Shown here: positions 8,918 to 16,530 of the stretch, one piece after another
Layout of the letters: every line of letters begins with the position of its first letter
Position numbering within the stretch: position 1 is the stretch's first letter
Origin: an uncultured Woeseia sp.
GTDB taxonomy: Bacteria; Pseudomonadota; Gammaproteobacteria; Steroidobacterales; Woeseiaceae
Assembly (NCBI GenBank): GCA_937925605.1
Contig: CALALV010000101.1
Coordinates: forward strand, 1 to 42,429
Length of the DNA: 42,429 nt
Reading direction: 5' to 3'
The notes under the pieces: generated by a model
What the model was told of the DNA's origin: nothing
Seen by the model: the letters and a program-made list of their open reading frames with translations, nothing else
The model's database searches: none
Position numbers and translations under genes: made by a program

Positions 8918-9806
8918 GGCTAATTCCGTTTAGTTATCGGTACTGCCCCCGAACGGTGTGCGGCGAAGGCTCGTCCCTGGGCCCCGTGGCGACGCCTGGA
9001 CCGACTATGCAGCAGGCGCGGCCGCGTCTCCGTGAGTGTCTTCACAATCCCCGCCCCCGGGCTCGAGTCCTGCACCGATGGGCACCGTTCCCTGCAGAAC
9101 GAAGCAAGGGCTGTGCCAGCCCCGGCGCGCTCGCCGCAGAAACGAGGAAATCATAATTAATTCATAGTTTTATCGACGAGCGGCCGCGCGCTGCCGGCGC
9201 CGCCATATGTCAAGCGCTTGTCGGCAGCTTCGTACAGCCCCGCCGCGGTGGCGCGTCAAGTGCCTGAAAAGGAACCGGCTTTTCGCTGTCGCCGAATACA
9301 GACAGGCTGCCGTCCAGTGTCAGTGCCCACCGGCCACCGGCGGCTGCGCAGCGGCTATTGCCGCCGATCGCCGGGCGCCTCTGCAGGGCACGTAACGTCA
9401 AGGCGACTTCGCAGCCTGTTGCCCGGGCGAAACGGTGCGCGGGTCGTCGGCGGTGGTGCCACGCAGCCGGTTACTGCTTGCCGACCCGCGCGGGCGCGAC
9501 ATTTGACTTTGCGTACTGTCGTGCATTCGAGACATTACGCGCGCATTTTCGCTTTCCTATACTCGGGCGCGAGCGTAACGACGACGACTTGCGCGACATG
9601 CGCGGGGCTCGTTGGCGCGCACACGTTCGCGGGAAGGTGTGATCGCGTTAACGGTATGCCGTGCCACGCAGGTCCACTATGACTCGTTACTTCCGTGCCG
9701 ATGCGCAGCGCGCGCGACGCACGCCGCGGCAATGGAACGCCGCGTTGCCCTGCAAGCGACGACGGCACACGGAAGCGACACGCAAGTGGTGTCCGAGGTG
9801 ATCGAC
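8918..9806 (+). other. 889-bp non-coding divergent control region
   Basis: This gap separates the two divergent envelope/haem operons. The short open frames in it have no protein-like composition. An AT-rich island at about 9147-9176, unusual in this GC-rich DNA, contains the palindrome AATTAATT and could be a promoter UP element or regulator site. A TATACT hexamer at 9558-9563 is the best -10 candidate for the rightward operon, but no convincing -35 accompanies it. The rightward gene has GAGGTG upstream of its ATG at 9807. No recognised riboswitch or tRNA is seen. Confidence 0.5.
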
Positions 9807-12494
9807 ATGAACAGACAATCACGAAACGGCCGGCTTGCAACCTGGCGCCGACTGGCGCGGCAGGTTGCGGCGGGCGGCGTACTGGCCCTCGCCGGCTGCG
9901 GCGGCAGCGGCGACGGCGTGAGCATCGGCTCCGGCCAGGACCCGGACCCGGTCGTACTGGATTTCCCGATCGCCTACGTGCGCGAGCCGCTCGCGGTCGA
10001 CGACCAGGGCAACTTCCAGCCGTCGGACGCGCGCGAGCAGATCACCTTCAACTTCGGCGCGGACCTGTATTTCCGCGACCGCGCCTCGCCCAGCGCCGCG
10101 GCCATCAACGTCACCGAGCGCGAGACGGCCGGGCTCGGCGCGGTGCGCGACGTCGAGATTTCCTGGGACGGCACGACGATCCTGTTCGCCATGCGCGGCC
10201 CGGTCGATCTCAACCTCGCGCTCGACGACGAGGACCAGCCGACCTGGAACATCTGGGAGTACGAGATCGCCAGCGACACGCTGCGCCGCGTGATCGCCTC
10301 GAACCTGACCGCGGAGATCGGCCACGACGTGGCGCCGCAGTACCTGCCGGACGGCCGCATCATGTTCTCGTCGACGCGCCAGCTGCGCTCCAACGCCGTG
10401 CTGCTCGACGAGGGCAAGCCGCAGTTCGCGGCGCAGGACGAGGACGGCAACGAGGATGCGTTCGTGCTGCACGTCATGAACGCAGACGGCACCGGTATCG
10501 AGCAGGTGTCGTACAACCAGAGCCACGACATGGACGCGACGGTGCTGGCCAGCGGGCAGATCGTGTTCAGCCGCTGGGACAACGCGATCTTCAACAACGC
10601 GATCAACCTGTACCGGATGAACCCCGACGGCTCCGCGCTCGAACTGCTGTACGGCCAGGAAAGCCACGACACCGGCAGCAACGGCGAGACCGTGCAGTTC
10701 CTGCAGCCGCGCGAGCTCGAAGACGGCCGCGTCGCATCGATCGTGCGGCCGTTCACCGGCACCGACGACGGCGGCGACATCGTCGTGATCGACACGCCGA
10801 CCTACGTCGAGAATACGCAGCCGACGCGCGACAACCCGGGCCTGAGCGGCCCGGCGCAGGCGCCAGCGACGATCAACAGCGTCGTCACGGAGCAGGGCGT
10901 GCCGTCGCCCGGCGGTCGCTACCGGTCGATGTACCCGATCCAGGACGGCACGGGCCGCATCCTGACGAGCTGGAGCCAGTGCCGGCTGACCGACGCGACG
11001 CCGCCGCCGGCCGGCGAGCTGCCGGTCATCTACCCCTGCACGACGGCCAATCTCGCGGACCCGGATCTCGTCGAGGCCGATCCGGCCTACGGCATCTGGA
11101 TCTACGATCCGCGCGACCAGACGCAGCTGCCGGTCGTGCCGCCGGAAGACGGCTTCGCCTACGTCGAGGTGGTGTCGGCCGACCCGCGCGTCGCGCCGCC
11201 CGTGATTCTCGATACCGAGAACCGCTTCGACGCCGACCCGAACCTCGTCACCGAGGACGCGGCGGTCATCAGCATTCGCAGCGTCTACGACCTCGACGGC
11301 GGGCTCGTCGCGGACGTCGACACGCTCGCCGACCCGGCATTGACCACGGCCGACCAGCGCCCGGCGCGCTTCCTCCGCATTACGAAAGCGGTCTCGCTGC
11401 CCGACGACGACCTGGTCGACCTCGACAACACGGCGTTCGGCCGCAACCGCCTGCTCGGCATGGCCGAGATCGTCGGCTACGCGCCGATCGAGCCGGACGG
11501 CTCGGTCATGGTCAAGGTGCCGGCGAACGTCGCGCTGGCACTCAGCGTGCTCGACGGCAACGGCCGGCGCACGTCGCCGCGCCACCAGAACTGGCTGCAG
11601 CTGCGCCCGGGCCAGCTGCTCGAATGTAACGGCTGCCACATCGCGGGCAGCGGCGTGTCGCACGGCCGCAGCGACGCCTTCGACCCGGCCTGGGCCGGCG
11701 CGCAGGTAGCGGGCGTGCCGTTCCCGAACACGCGCGCGGAATGGTTCGTGGGCGAGGTCGGCGAGACGATGGCCGAGATTCGCGCGCGCGTGACCTGCGC
11801 AACCGACTGCGCGTCGCTGGAGCCGTCAGTCGACGTCGAATTCGAGGACGTCTGGACCGACGAGGCCGCGGCCGGGCGCGCGGCGGACCCCAGTTTCGAG
11901 TGGGGCTATGCCGACCTGACCACGCCGCCGCCCACCTCGCTCAACTGCATCACGCAGTGGGCTGCCAGCTGCCGTATCGTGATCAATTACGAGGCGCATA
12001 TTCACCCGCTGTGGGCCGCGGCCCGGCCCGAGCTGGACGACATGGGCAACCCGGTCCTCGACTCGAACGGCAACCCGGTGACCAACGACTGCGTAAACTG
12101 CCACTCGCCGGTGGACGAGCAGGGCATGGTGCGCGTCCCGGCCGGGCAGCTCGACCTGTCGGACGGCCTGTCCCCGGACGAAGCGGATCATTTCAACTCG
12201 TATCGCGAGCTGCTGTTTCCTGATAACGAACAAGAGCTTAATATGGGCGCGCTGCAGGACCGGCTGGTGCAGAACGGCGTCGACGCGGATGGCAACCCGA
12301 TTTTCGTCACCGTGACCGTCCAGCCGTCGATGGCGGCGGGCAGCGCGAACGCGTCCGGCCGCTTCCTGAGCCGGTTCGAGCCCGGGCAGAGCCACGCCGG
12401 CTACCTGTCCGATGCGGAGAAACGACTGATTTCGGAATGGCTGGATGTCGGAGCCCAATACTACAACAACCCCTTCGACGTCCCGCAAAACTGA
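9807..12494 (+). CDS. Hydrazine-synthase-alpha-like propeller lipoprotein with two haem motifs
   Basis: The start at 9807 (MNRQSRNG) gives 895 residues with a lipobox (LALAGC, Cys31) and a Shine-Dalgarno-like GAGGTG; the frame upstream to 9612 is not protein-like. Residues about 100-330 contain beta-propeller/PD40 signatures (DVEISWDGTTILFAMR, YLPDGRIMFSSTRQ, LYRMNPDGS), the arrangement seen in HzsA-like proteins. Two CxxCH haem motifs follow: CNGCH at 607-611 and CVNCH at 762-766. HzsA of anammox bacteria has the same order (propeller, then two haem domains), but this organism shows no other anammox gene, so the call is family resemblance and not hydrazine synthesis. First gene of the rightward operon, likely anchored in the periplasm or outer membrane. 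Confidence 0.65.
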   Translation: MNRQSRNGRLATWRRLARQVAAGGVLALAGCGGSGDGVSIGSGQDPDPVVLDFPIAYVREPLAVDDQGNFQPSDAREQITFNFGADLYFRDRASPSAAAINVTERETAGLGAVRDVEISWDGTTILFAMRGPVDLNLALDDEDQPTWNIWEYEIASDTLRRVIASNLTAEIGHDVAPQYLPDGRIMFSSTRQLRSNAVLLDEGKPQFAAQDEDGNEDAFVLHVMNADGTGIEQVSYNQSHDMDATVLASGQIVFSRWDNAIFNNAINLYRMNPDGSALELLYGQESHDTGSNGETVQFLQPRELEDGRVASIVRPFTGTDDGGDIVVIDTPTYVENTQPTRDNPGLSGPAQAPATINSVVTEQGVPSPGGRYRSMYPIQDGTGRILTSWSQCRLTDATPPPAGELPVIYPCTTANLADPDLVEADPAYGIWIYDPRDQTQLPVVPPEDGFAYVEVVSADPRVAPPVILDTENRFDADPNLVTEDAAVISIRSVYDLDGGLVADVDTLADPALTTADQRPARFLRITKAVSLPDDDLVDLDNTAFGRNRLLGMAEIVGYAPIEPDGSVMVKVPANVALALSVLDGNGRRTSPRHQNWLQLRPGQLLECNGCHIAGSGVSHGRSDAFDPAWAGAQVAGVPFPNTRAEWFVGEVGETMAEIRARVTCATDCASLEPSVDVEFEDVWTDEAAAGRAADPSFEWGYADLTTPPPTSLNCITQWAASCRIVINYEAHIHPLWAAARPELDDMGNPVLDSNGNPVTNDCVNCHSPVDEQGMVRVPAGQLDLSDGLSPDEADHFNSYRELLFPDNEQELNMGALQDRLVQNGVDADGNPIFVTVTVQPSMAAGSANASGRFLSRFEPGQSHAGYLSDAEKRLISEWLDVGAQYYNNPFDVPQN

Positions 12495-13254
12495 GGCCTC
12501 TCCCGCCAGCCGGCTGCTTGCGATGCTGCTGGCCGCGTTGGCAACGGGTGGCATGCCGCCGCTCGCCGTCGCCGACGACGAGCCGCCGGCCCTGGTCACC
12601 GTTGCGGATCCGTTCCTCGAATTGCACACCGGGCCCGGGCAGGGTTACCCGGTGTTCTACATCGTCGAGCGCGGCGACGACGTCGAGATACTCAAGCGCC
12701 GCACCGACTGGTTCCTGGTGCGCATGGCGGACGGCCGCGAGGGCTGGGTGCCGCGCGAGCAGCTCGAGCGCACGCTGCAGCCGTCGGGCGAGCGCGTGGA
12801 GTTCAGCGACGCGGATCTCGCCGACTTCACCGACTCCCGCTGGGAAGCGGGCCTGTTGGCCGGCGACTTCGGCGGCGCGAACATCATCTCGGTGTACGGC
12901 GGTTACTCGCTGAACCGCCACATCGGCGTCGAGCTCTGGGGTTCGCAGATCCTCGGCAATTTCTCGAACGGCTGGATGGGCAGCGTCAACGTCATCCAGG
13001 AAACCTGGCCGGACTGGCGCATCTCGCCGTTCTTCACGCTCGGCGCCGGCGTCATACACACGGAGCCAAAATCGACGATCGTGCAGAGCGAGGACCGCAC
13101 CGACCAGGTCGCGCACGCCGGCGCCGGTTTTCGCATCTACGCGACGCGGCGGTTCCTGCTGCGCGCCGAGTACAAGAGCTACGTGATCTTCACCAGTCGC
13201 GACGACAACGAGGAAGTGGAAGAATGGAAAGTCGGATTCGCGTTCTTTTTCTGA
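12445..13254 (+). CDS. SH3-domain outer-membrane beta-barrel protein
   Basis: 269 residues. After a signal-like stretch (RLLAMLLAALATGG, mature start near ADDEP) comes a bacterial SH3-like domain at about 48-110 (FLELHTGPGQGYPVFYIVERGD, DWFLVRMADGREGWVP), then a barrel-like region of alternating aromatic strands ending in FAFFF, a typical outer-membrane C-terminus. The start at 12445 lies inside the previous gene (50-nt overlap), consistent with translational coupling; the alternative ATG at 12523 would remove the charged N-region of the signal, so the longer start is preferred. SH3 domains often bind cell-wall peptides; the partner is unknown. Second gene of the operon. Confidence 0.72.
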   Translation: MSEPNTTTTPSTSRKTEASPASRLLAMLLAALATGGMPPLAVADDEPPALVTVADPFLELHTGPGQGYPVFYIVERGDDVEILKRRTDWFLVRMADGREGWVPREQLERTLQPSGERVEFSDADLADFTDSRWEAGLLAGDFGGANIISVYGGYSLNRHIGVELWGSQILGNFSNGWMGSVNVIQETWPDWRISPFFTLGAGVIHTEPKSTIVQSEDRTDQVAHAGAGFRIYATRRFLLRAEYKSYVIFTSRDDNEEVEEWKVGFAFFF

Positions 13255-13901
13255 CCTGGCTCGCCCTCTCGCTCAGCGGGTGTGCGGCGACCCGGGACCT
13301 GTTCGGCTGGGGCCGCGAATCCGCGCCGCCGCCGGCCGACGACCCCGGCCAGGTCATCGAACCCGAGGTCGAGCGGCGCGAAATCCGCGAGGGCGACATC
13401 GACACCGAGGACTTCGAGGTCAGCGCGTTCGCCGGCGTGCTCAGCGTCGAGGACTTCGAGGCGAACGTGGTCTACGGCGCGAAGCTCGCCTACCACGTGA
13501 CCGAGGGTTTCTTCGTCGAGGGCACGCTCGGCACCTCGGATGCCGGCCGCACCAGTTTCGAGCGCCTGTCCGGCGGCGCGCCGCTGCTGTCCGACAGCGA
13601 CCGGCGCTTCACCTACTACAACCTGAATCTCGGCTACAACGTGCTGCCGGGCGAGGCCTTCGTCGGCGAGAACCGGGCGTTCAACAACAGCCTGTACCTG
13701 ACGGCGGGGCTCGGGGCGACGCGCTTTGCCGGTGACGACCGCTTCACGGTCAACTTCGGCGCCGGTTACCGCTTCCTGCTGACCGACTGGCTGGCCCTGC
13801 ACATCGACTTCCGCGATCACCTGTTCGACATCGACCTGCTGGGCGAGGAAAAGACCGTCCACAACCTCGAAGGCACACTCGGACTGAGCGTATTTTTCTG
13901 A
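13224..13901 (+). CDS. Outer-membrane beta-barrel-domain lipoprotein
   Basis: 225 residues with a lipobox (LSLSGC, Cys20), a proline/acid-rich linker, and a C-terminal domain of about 170 residues (VSAFAGVLSVEDFEANVVYG onward) built of short alternating strands and ending LGLSVFF. This matches the class of small 'outer membrane beta-barrel domain' proteins known from myxobacteria and several proteobacteria. It overlaps the preceding gene by 31 nt and is therefore probably coupled to it. The neighbour also ends in a barrel; the two may be paralogues or a pair. Function unknown. Confidence 0.75.
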   Translation: MESRIRVLFLTWLALSLSGCAATRDLFGWGRESAPPPADDPGQVIEPEVERREIREGDIDTEDFEVSAFAGVLSVEDFEANVVYGAKLAYHVTEGFFVEGTLGTSDAGRTSFERLSGGAPLLSDSDRRFTYYNLNLGYNVLPGEAFVGENRAFNNSLYLTAGLGATRFAGDDRFTVNFGAGYRFLLTDWLALHIDFRDHLFDIDLLGEEKTVHNLEGTLGLSVFF

Positions 13902-14055
13902 TTTGCAACGAGCCCGGCCGGAGCTGACCGGGGACGCGATGTTTGCTCGCGGCCCGCTACGCTACGCGCCAGGCCCGGGCCGGACCGGGCGCCGGCGTCT
14001 CCTTCTGATACCCGGTTCACAGTCCGGGAGATTTCCCGGGGGTAGGCTAGGAATT

Positions 14056-14298
14056 ATGACCAACACGCTCCGACAGACCGCGCGGCTCCTGGCCGCGGCC
14101 CTGGCGCTTGCCGCGGTAAGCGGCTGCAGCGGGATCGAGCCCTGGGTGAAGCCCTACGAGCGCGACCGCCTCGCGGACCCGATAATGTTCCTCGACGCCG
14201 ACCCGGTGTCGAGCGCCTACATAAAGCATGTCTACGAGGCCCGCGAGGGGGCCCGCGGCGGCGAGGGCGCGGCGGGCGGCGGCTGCGGCTGCAACTGA
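14056..14298 (+). CDS. DUF4266 domain lipoprotein
   Basis: An 80-residue lipoprotein: signal peptide with lipobox (VSGC, Cys24), then the DUF4266 core EPWVKPYERDRLADPIMF and a C-terminal glycine-rich tail ending GGCGCN. Start at ATG 14056 with AGGA upstream; an earlier in-frame start would give an unnatural leader. DUF4266 proteins are usually found directly before a DUF3570 outer-membrane protein, as here (11 bp apart). In other genomes this pair is often accompanied by an ApbE flavin transferase and a thioredoxin-like protein, neither of which is in this window. A 154-bp gap precedes the gene and could contain its own promoter. Confidence 0.88.
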   Translation: MTNTLRQTARLLAAALALAAVSGCSGIEPWVKPYERDRLADPIMFLDADPVSSAYIKHVYEAREGARGGEGAAGGGCGCN

Positions 14299-14309
14299 CG
14301 GCCGGACCG

Positions 14310-15440
14310 ATGGCGCCCAGACGACTGACCGCCGGACTGCTGCTCGCCTGCCTTGCGCCGGCGGCGCTGGCCGGCGTGTTGCCGGACGATCGCACCGACG
14401 TGATGTATCACCTGTACGACGGCGGCGGCGTGCAGATCGACGGCCCCTCCGTGCTCGTGCGCAAGCAGGTCGGCAAGAACGTGTCCGTCGTCGGCAACTA
14501 CTACGTCGACCTCGTCAGCTCCGCGTCCATCGACGTGGTCACCACCGCGAGTCCGTATACCGAGGAGCGCGAACAGTGGTCGCTCGGCATGGACTACCTG
14601 CGCGGCAACACGACGATGAGCGCTGCCTTCACGTCGAGCGTCGAGTCCGACTTCGACGCCAAGACCTACAGCCTCGCGGTCAGCCAGGACATGTTCGGCG
14701 ACCTGACGACGCTGACCCTGAGCTACGCCTACGGCGACGACGTCGTCGGTCGCTCGGACGACGAGACCTTCGCCCGTGACAACACGCGCCAGCAGTACGG
14801 CATCGGCATCACGCAGATCCTGACGCGCAACCTGATTACGTCGCTGAACGTCGAGACGGTCACGGACGAGGGCTTCCTCAACAACCCGTATCGTTCGGTG
14901 CGCTACGCCGATGCCGGCAGCGGCACCGGCTACAGCTACGAGCCCGAGCTGTACCCGCGCACGCGTACCAGCAACGCGGTCGGCCTGCGGGCGCGCTACT
15001 TCCTGCCGTACCGCGCGGCGGTGCAGGGCGAGTACCGCTGGTTCACCGATACCTGGGAGATCGACTCGAACACGTTCGCGCTCGAGTACGTGCAGCCGTG
15101 GCAGGACTGGACGTTCCGCGCGAAATACCGCTGGCACGACCAGACCGGCGCTGCCTTCTTCCGCGACCTTTTCCCGCGCTCCGAGGCCACCAATTTCCGC
15201 GCGCGCGACAAGGAGCTGTCGCCGCTGACCAGCCAGACGCTGACGTTCTCGGCAACCTACGAGTTCCTGCAGAACGGCTGGCGCTTCATCGACAAGGGCT
15301 CGGTCACGGCCTCGATCGACCGGCTGTCGGTCGACTACCACGAGTTCACGGACCTCACCGCGGGTGCGCCGGTCGGCAGCGAGCCGCTGTACCAGCTCGA
15401 AGCCGACGTCATCCAGGTTTACGTGTCCTTCTGGTACTGA
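14310..15440 (+). CDS. DUF3570 outer-membrane protein
   Basis: 376 residues with a cleavable signal peptide (cleavage near ALAG at about 22), then a region of repeated amphipathic strands and the DUF3570 start DDRTDVMYHLYDGGGV. The protein ends in VSFWY; a C-terminal aromatic residue is the sorting signal of outer-membrane barrels. It immediately follows the DUF4266 lipoprotein, the usual pairing. Last member of the envelope cluster; the MOSC gene starts 75 bp downstream with its own candidate promoter. Molecular function is not established for the family; association with periplasmic redox enzymes is known mostly from gene neighbourhoods. Confidence 0.88.
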   Translation: MAPRRLTAGLLLACLAPAALAGVLPDDRTDVMYHLYDGGGVQIDGPSVLVRKQVGKNVSVVGNYYVDLVSSASIDVVTTASPYTEEREQWSLGMDYLRGNTTMSAAFTSSVESDFDAKTYSLAVSQDMFGDLTTLTLSYAYGDDVVGRSDDETFARDNTRQQYGIGITQILTRNLITSLNVETVTDEGFLNNPYRSVRYADAGSGTGYSYEPELYPRTRTSNAVGLRARYFLPYRAAVQGEYRWFTDTWEIDSNTFALEYVQPWQDWTFRAKYRWHDQTGAAFFRDLFPRSEATNFRARDKELSPLTSQTLTFSATYEFLQNGWRFIDKGSVTASIDRLSVDYHEFTDLTAGAPVGSEPLYQLEADVIQVYVSFWY

Positions 15441-15478
15441 GCGGCTTGCCCGGCTCGCCAGCCGAGCGCCAAAACCCG

Positions 15479-15484
15479 TACAAT
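15479..15484 (+). promoter_or_regulatory. Candidate -10 box before the MOSC gene
   Basis: TACAAT followed by a GC-rich stretch (CCCGCG), 31 bp before the ATG of the MOSC gene. No good -35 at standard spacing, so this is tentative. A near-identical context, CGTACAATC, recurs upstream of the rhomboid gene at 18258. Confidence 0.35.
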
Positions 15485-15515
15485 CCCGCGAGCTTCTGAA
15501 CCGCGGAGACTCTCG

Positions 15516-15968
15516 ATGGGTACACTTGCCGGCATAGCGCGCCGTGAATTCAAGCGCGCGCCGATGCAGCTGCTCGACGACGCGGAGATCACGACGGAGT
15601 CCGGCGTGGCCGACGACTTCCGCGGGCGCCCCGGCCGCCGCCAGGTCACCGTGCTGTCGGCCCGTGCCTGGGGCGAGGCCTGCCGCGACGTGGGCAGGGA
15701 CCTGCCGTGGACGCTGCGTCGTTCGAACCTGCTGGTCGAGGACATCGACCTGCCGCGCCGGGCCGGCGACATCATCGCGATCGGCACCGTGCGCCTGCGG
15801 GTGACGACCGAGACCGATCCCTGCCCGCGCATGGACGAGCAGTGCCCCGGCCTGACTGCCGCGCTGGTCCCTGACTGGCGCGGCGGCGTCTGCTGCACCG
15901 TGATTTCGGGTGGCCGCGTCGCACTCGGCGACGACGTGCGGATCCTGGCTGCCGAAGACGCCGCCTGA
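15516..15968 (+). CDS. MOSC domain-containing protein
   Basis: 150 residues, essentially a single MOSC domain, the beta-strand fold of molybdenum cofactor sulfurases and of YiiM-type proteins. Cys103 (TDPCPRMD) and Cys126 (WRGGVCC) are in the positions expected for the conserved MOSC cysteines that bind sulfur. MOSC proteins are predicted to carry or deliver sulfur for metal-sulfur cofactors or to act on N-hydroxylated compounds with Moco. GGAGA lies ahead of the ATG. The stop is 4 bp before the LemA start, so the two may be co-translated, though no functional link is known. Confidence 0.88.
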   Translation: MGTLAGIARREFKRAPMQLLDDAEITTESGVADDFRGRPGRRQVTVLSARAWGEACRDVGRDLPWTLRRSNLLVEDIDLPRRAGDIIAIGTVRLRVTTETDPCPRMDEQCPGLTAALVPDWRGGVCCTVISGGRVALGDDVRILAAEDAA

Positions 15969-15972
15969 ACCC

Positions 15973-16530
15973 GTGGCGATTTTTCTGATTCTGCTGGTCG
16001 CGCTCGGCGTCCTCACCGCCATCCTGTACAACCGGCTGGTGCGCGACCGCAACCGCGTCAACGCCGCCTGGAGCGACATCGACGTGCAGCTGCAACGCCG
16101 GCACGACCTGGTGCCGCAGCTGGTGAAGGCAGTGCGCGCGTACGCGGACTACGAGCAGGCCACGCTCGAGGCCGTCACCGAGCTCAGGGACCTGGCCGCC
16201 CGGACACCCGAGGTTACGGCGCGCGGCGAACTCGAGGAGCAACTCGAGCGCCAGGTCGTCAAGCTGCTTGCCGTCGCCGAGGGCTATCCCGACCTCAAAG
16301 CCAGCCGCAATTTCCTCGAGCTGCAGGAGCAGCTGGTCGAGACCGAAAATTACCTGCAGTTCGCGCGGCGTTTCTACAACGGGGCCGTGCGCGCGCTGAA
16401 CACCCGCGTCGAGTCGGTGCCGCACAACCTCGTGGCCGCCGTGTTCGGCTTCCGCCAGCGCGGGTTCTTCCAGAAAAGCGCCGACGAGGTGGCCGGCGTG
16501 CCGCTCGTCGACTTCGGCCGCGTCGAATGA
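15973..16530 (+). CDS. LemA family membrane protein
   Basis: 185 residues beginning with GTG at 15973. One transmembrane helix at the N-terminus (AIFLILLVALGVLTAILYN), followed by the LemA core: a long helical bundle containing NRVNAAWSDIDVQLQRRHDLVPQLV and the later YPDLKASRNFLELQEQL, both diagnostic. LemA proteins are inner-membrane proteins of unclear role. The start was chosen so that the helix begins the protein; the open frame before it overlaps the MOSC gene. It overlaps the next gene (DUF2207) by 4 nt, a common LemA-DUF2207 pairing in bacteria. Confidence 0.92.
   Translation: MAIFLILLVALGVLTAILYNRLVRDRNRVNAAWSDIDVQLQRRHDLVPQLVKAVRAYADYEQATLEAVTELRDLAARTPEVTARGELEEQLERQVVKLLAVAEGYPDLKASRNFLELQEQLVETENYLQFARRFYNGAVRALNTRVESVPHNLVAAVFGFRQRGFFQKSADEVAGVPLVDFGRVE

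Noticed and set aside
7679..8923. Plus-strand frame opposite the DUF1588-like gene
   Set aside because: No domain or signal; antisense shadow of a gene with a signal peptide and CxxCH.
9218..9682. Possible small genes in the divergent gap
   Set aside because: Composition and lack of ribosome binding sites do not support coding; no family recognised.
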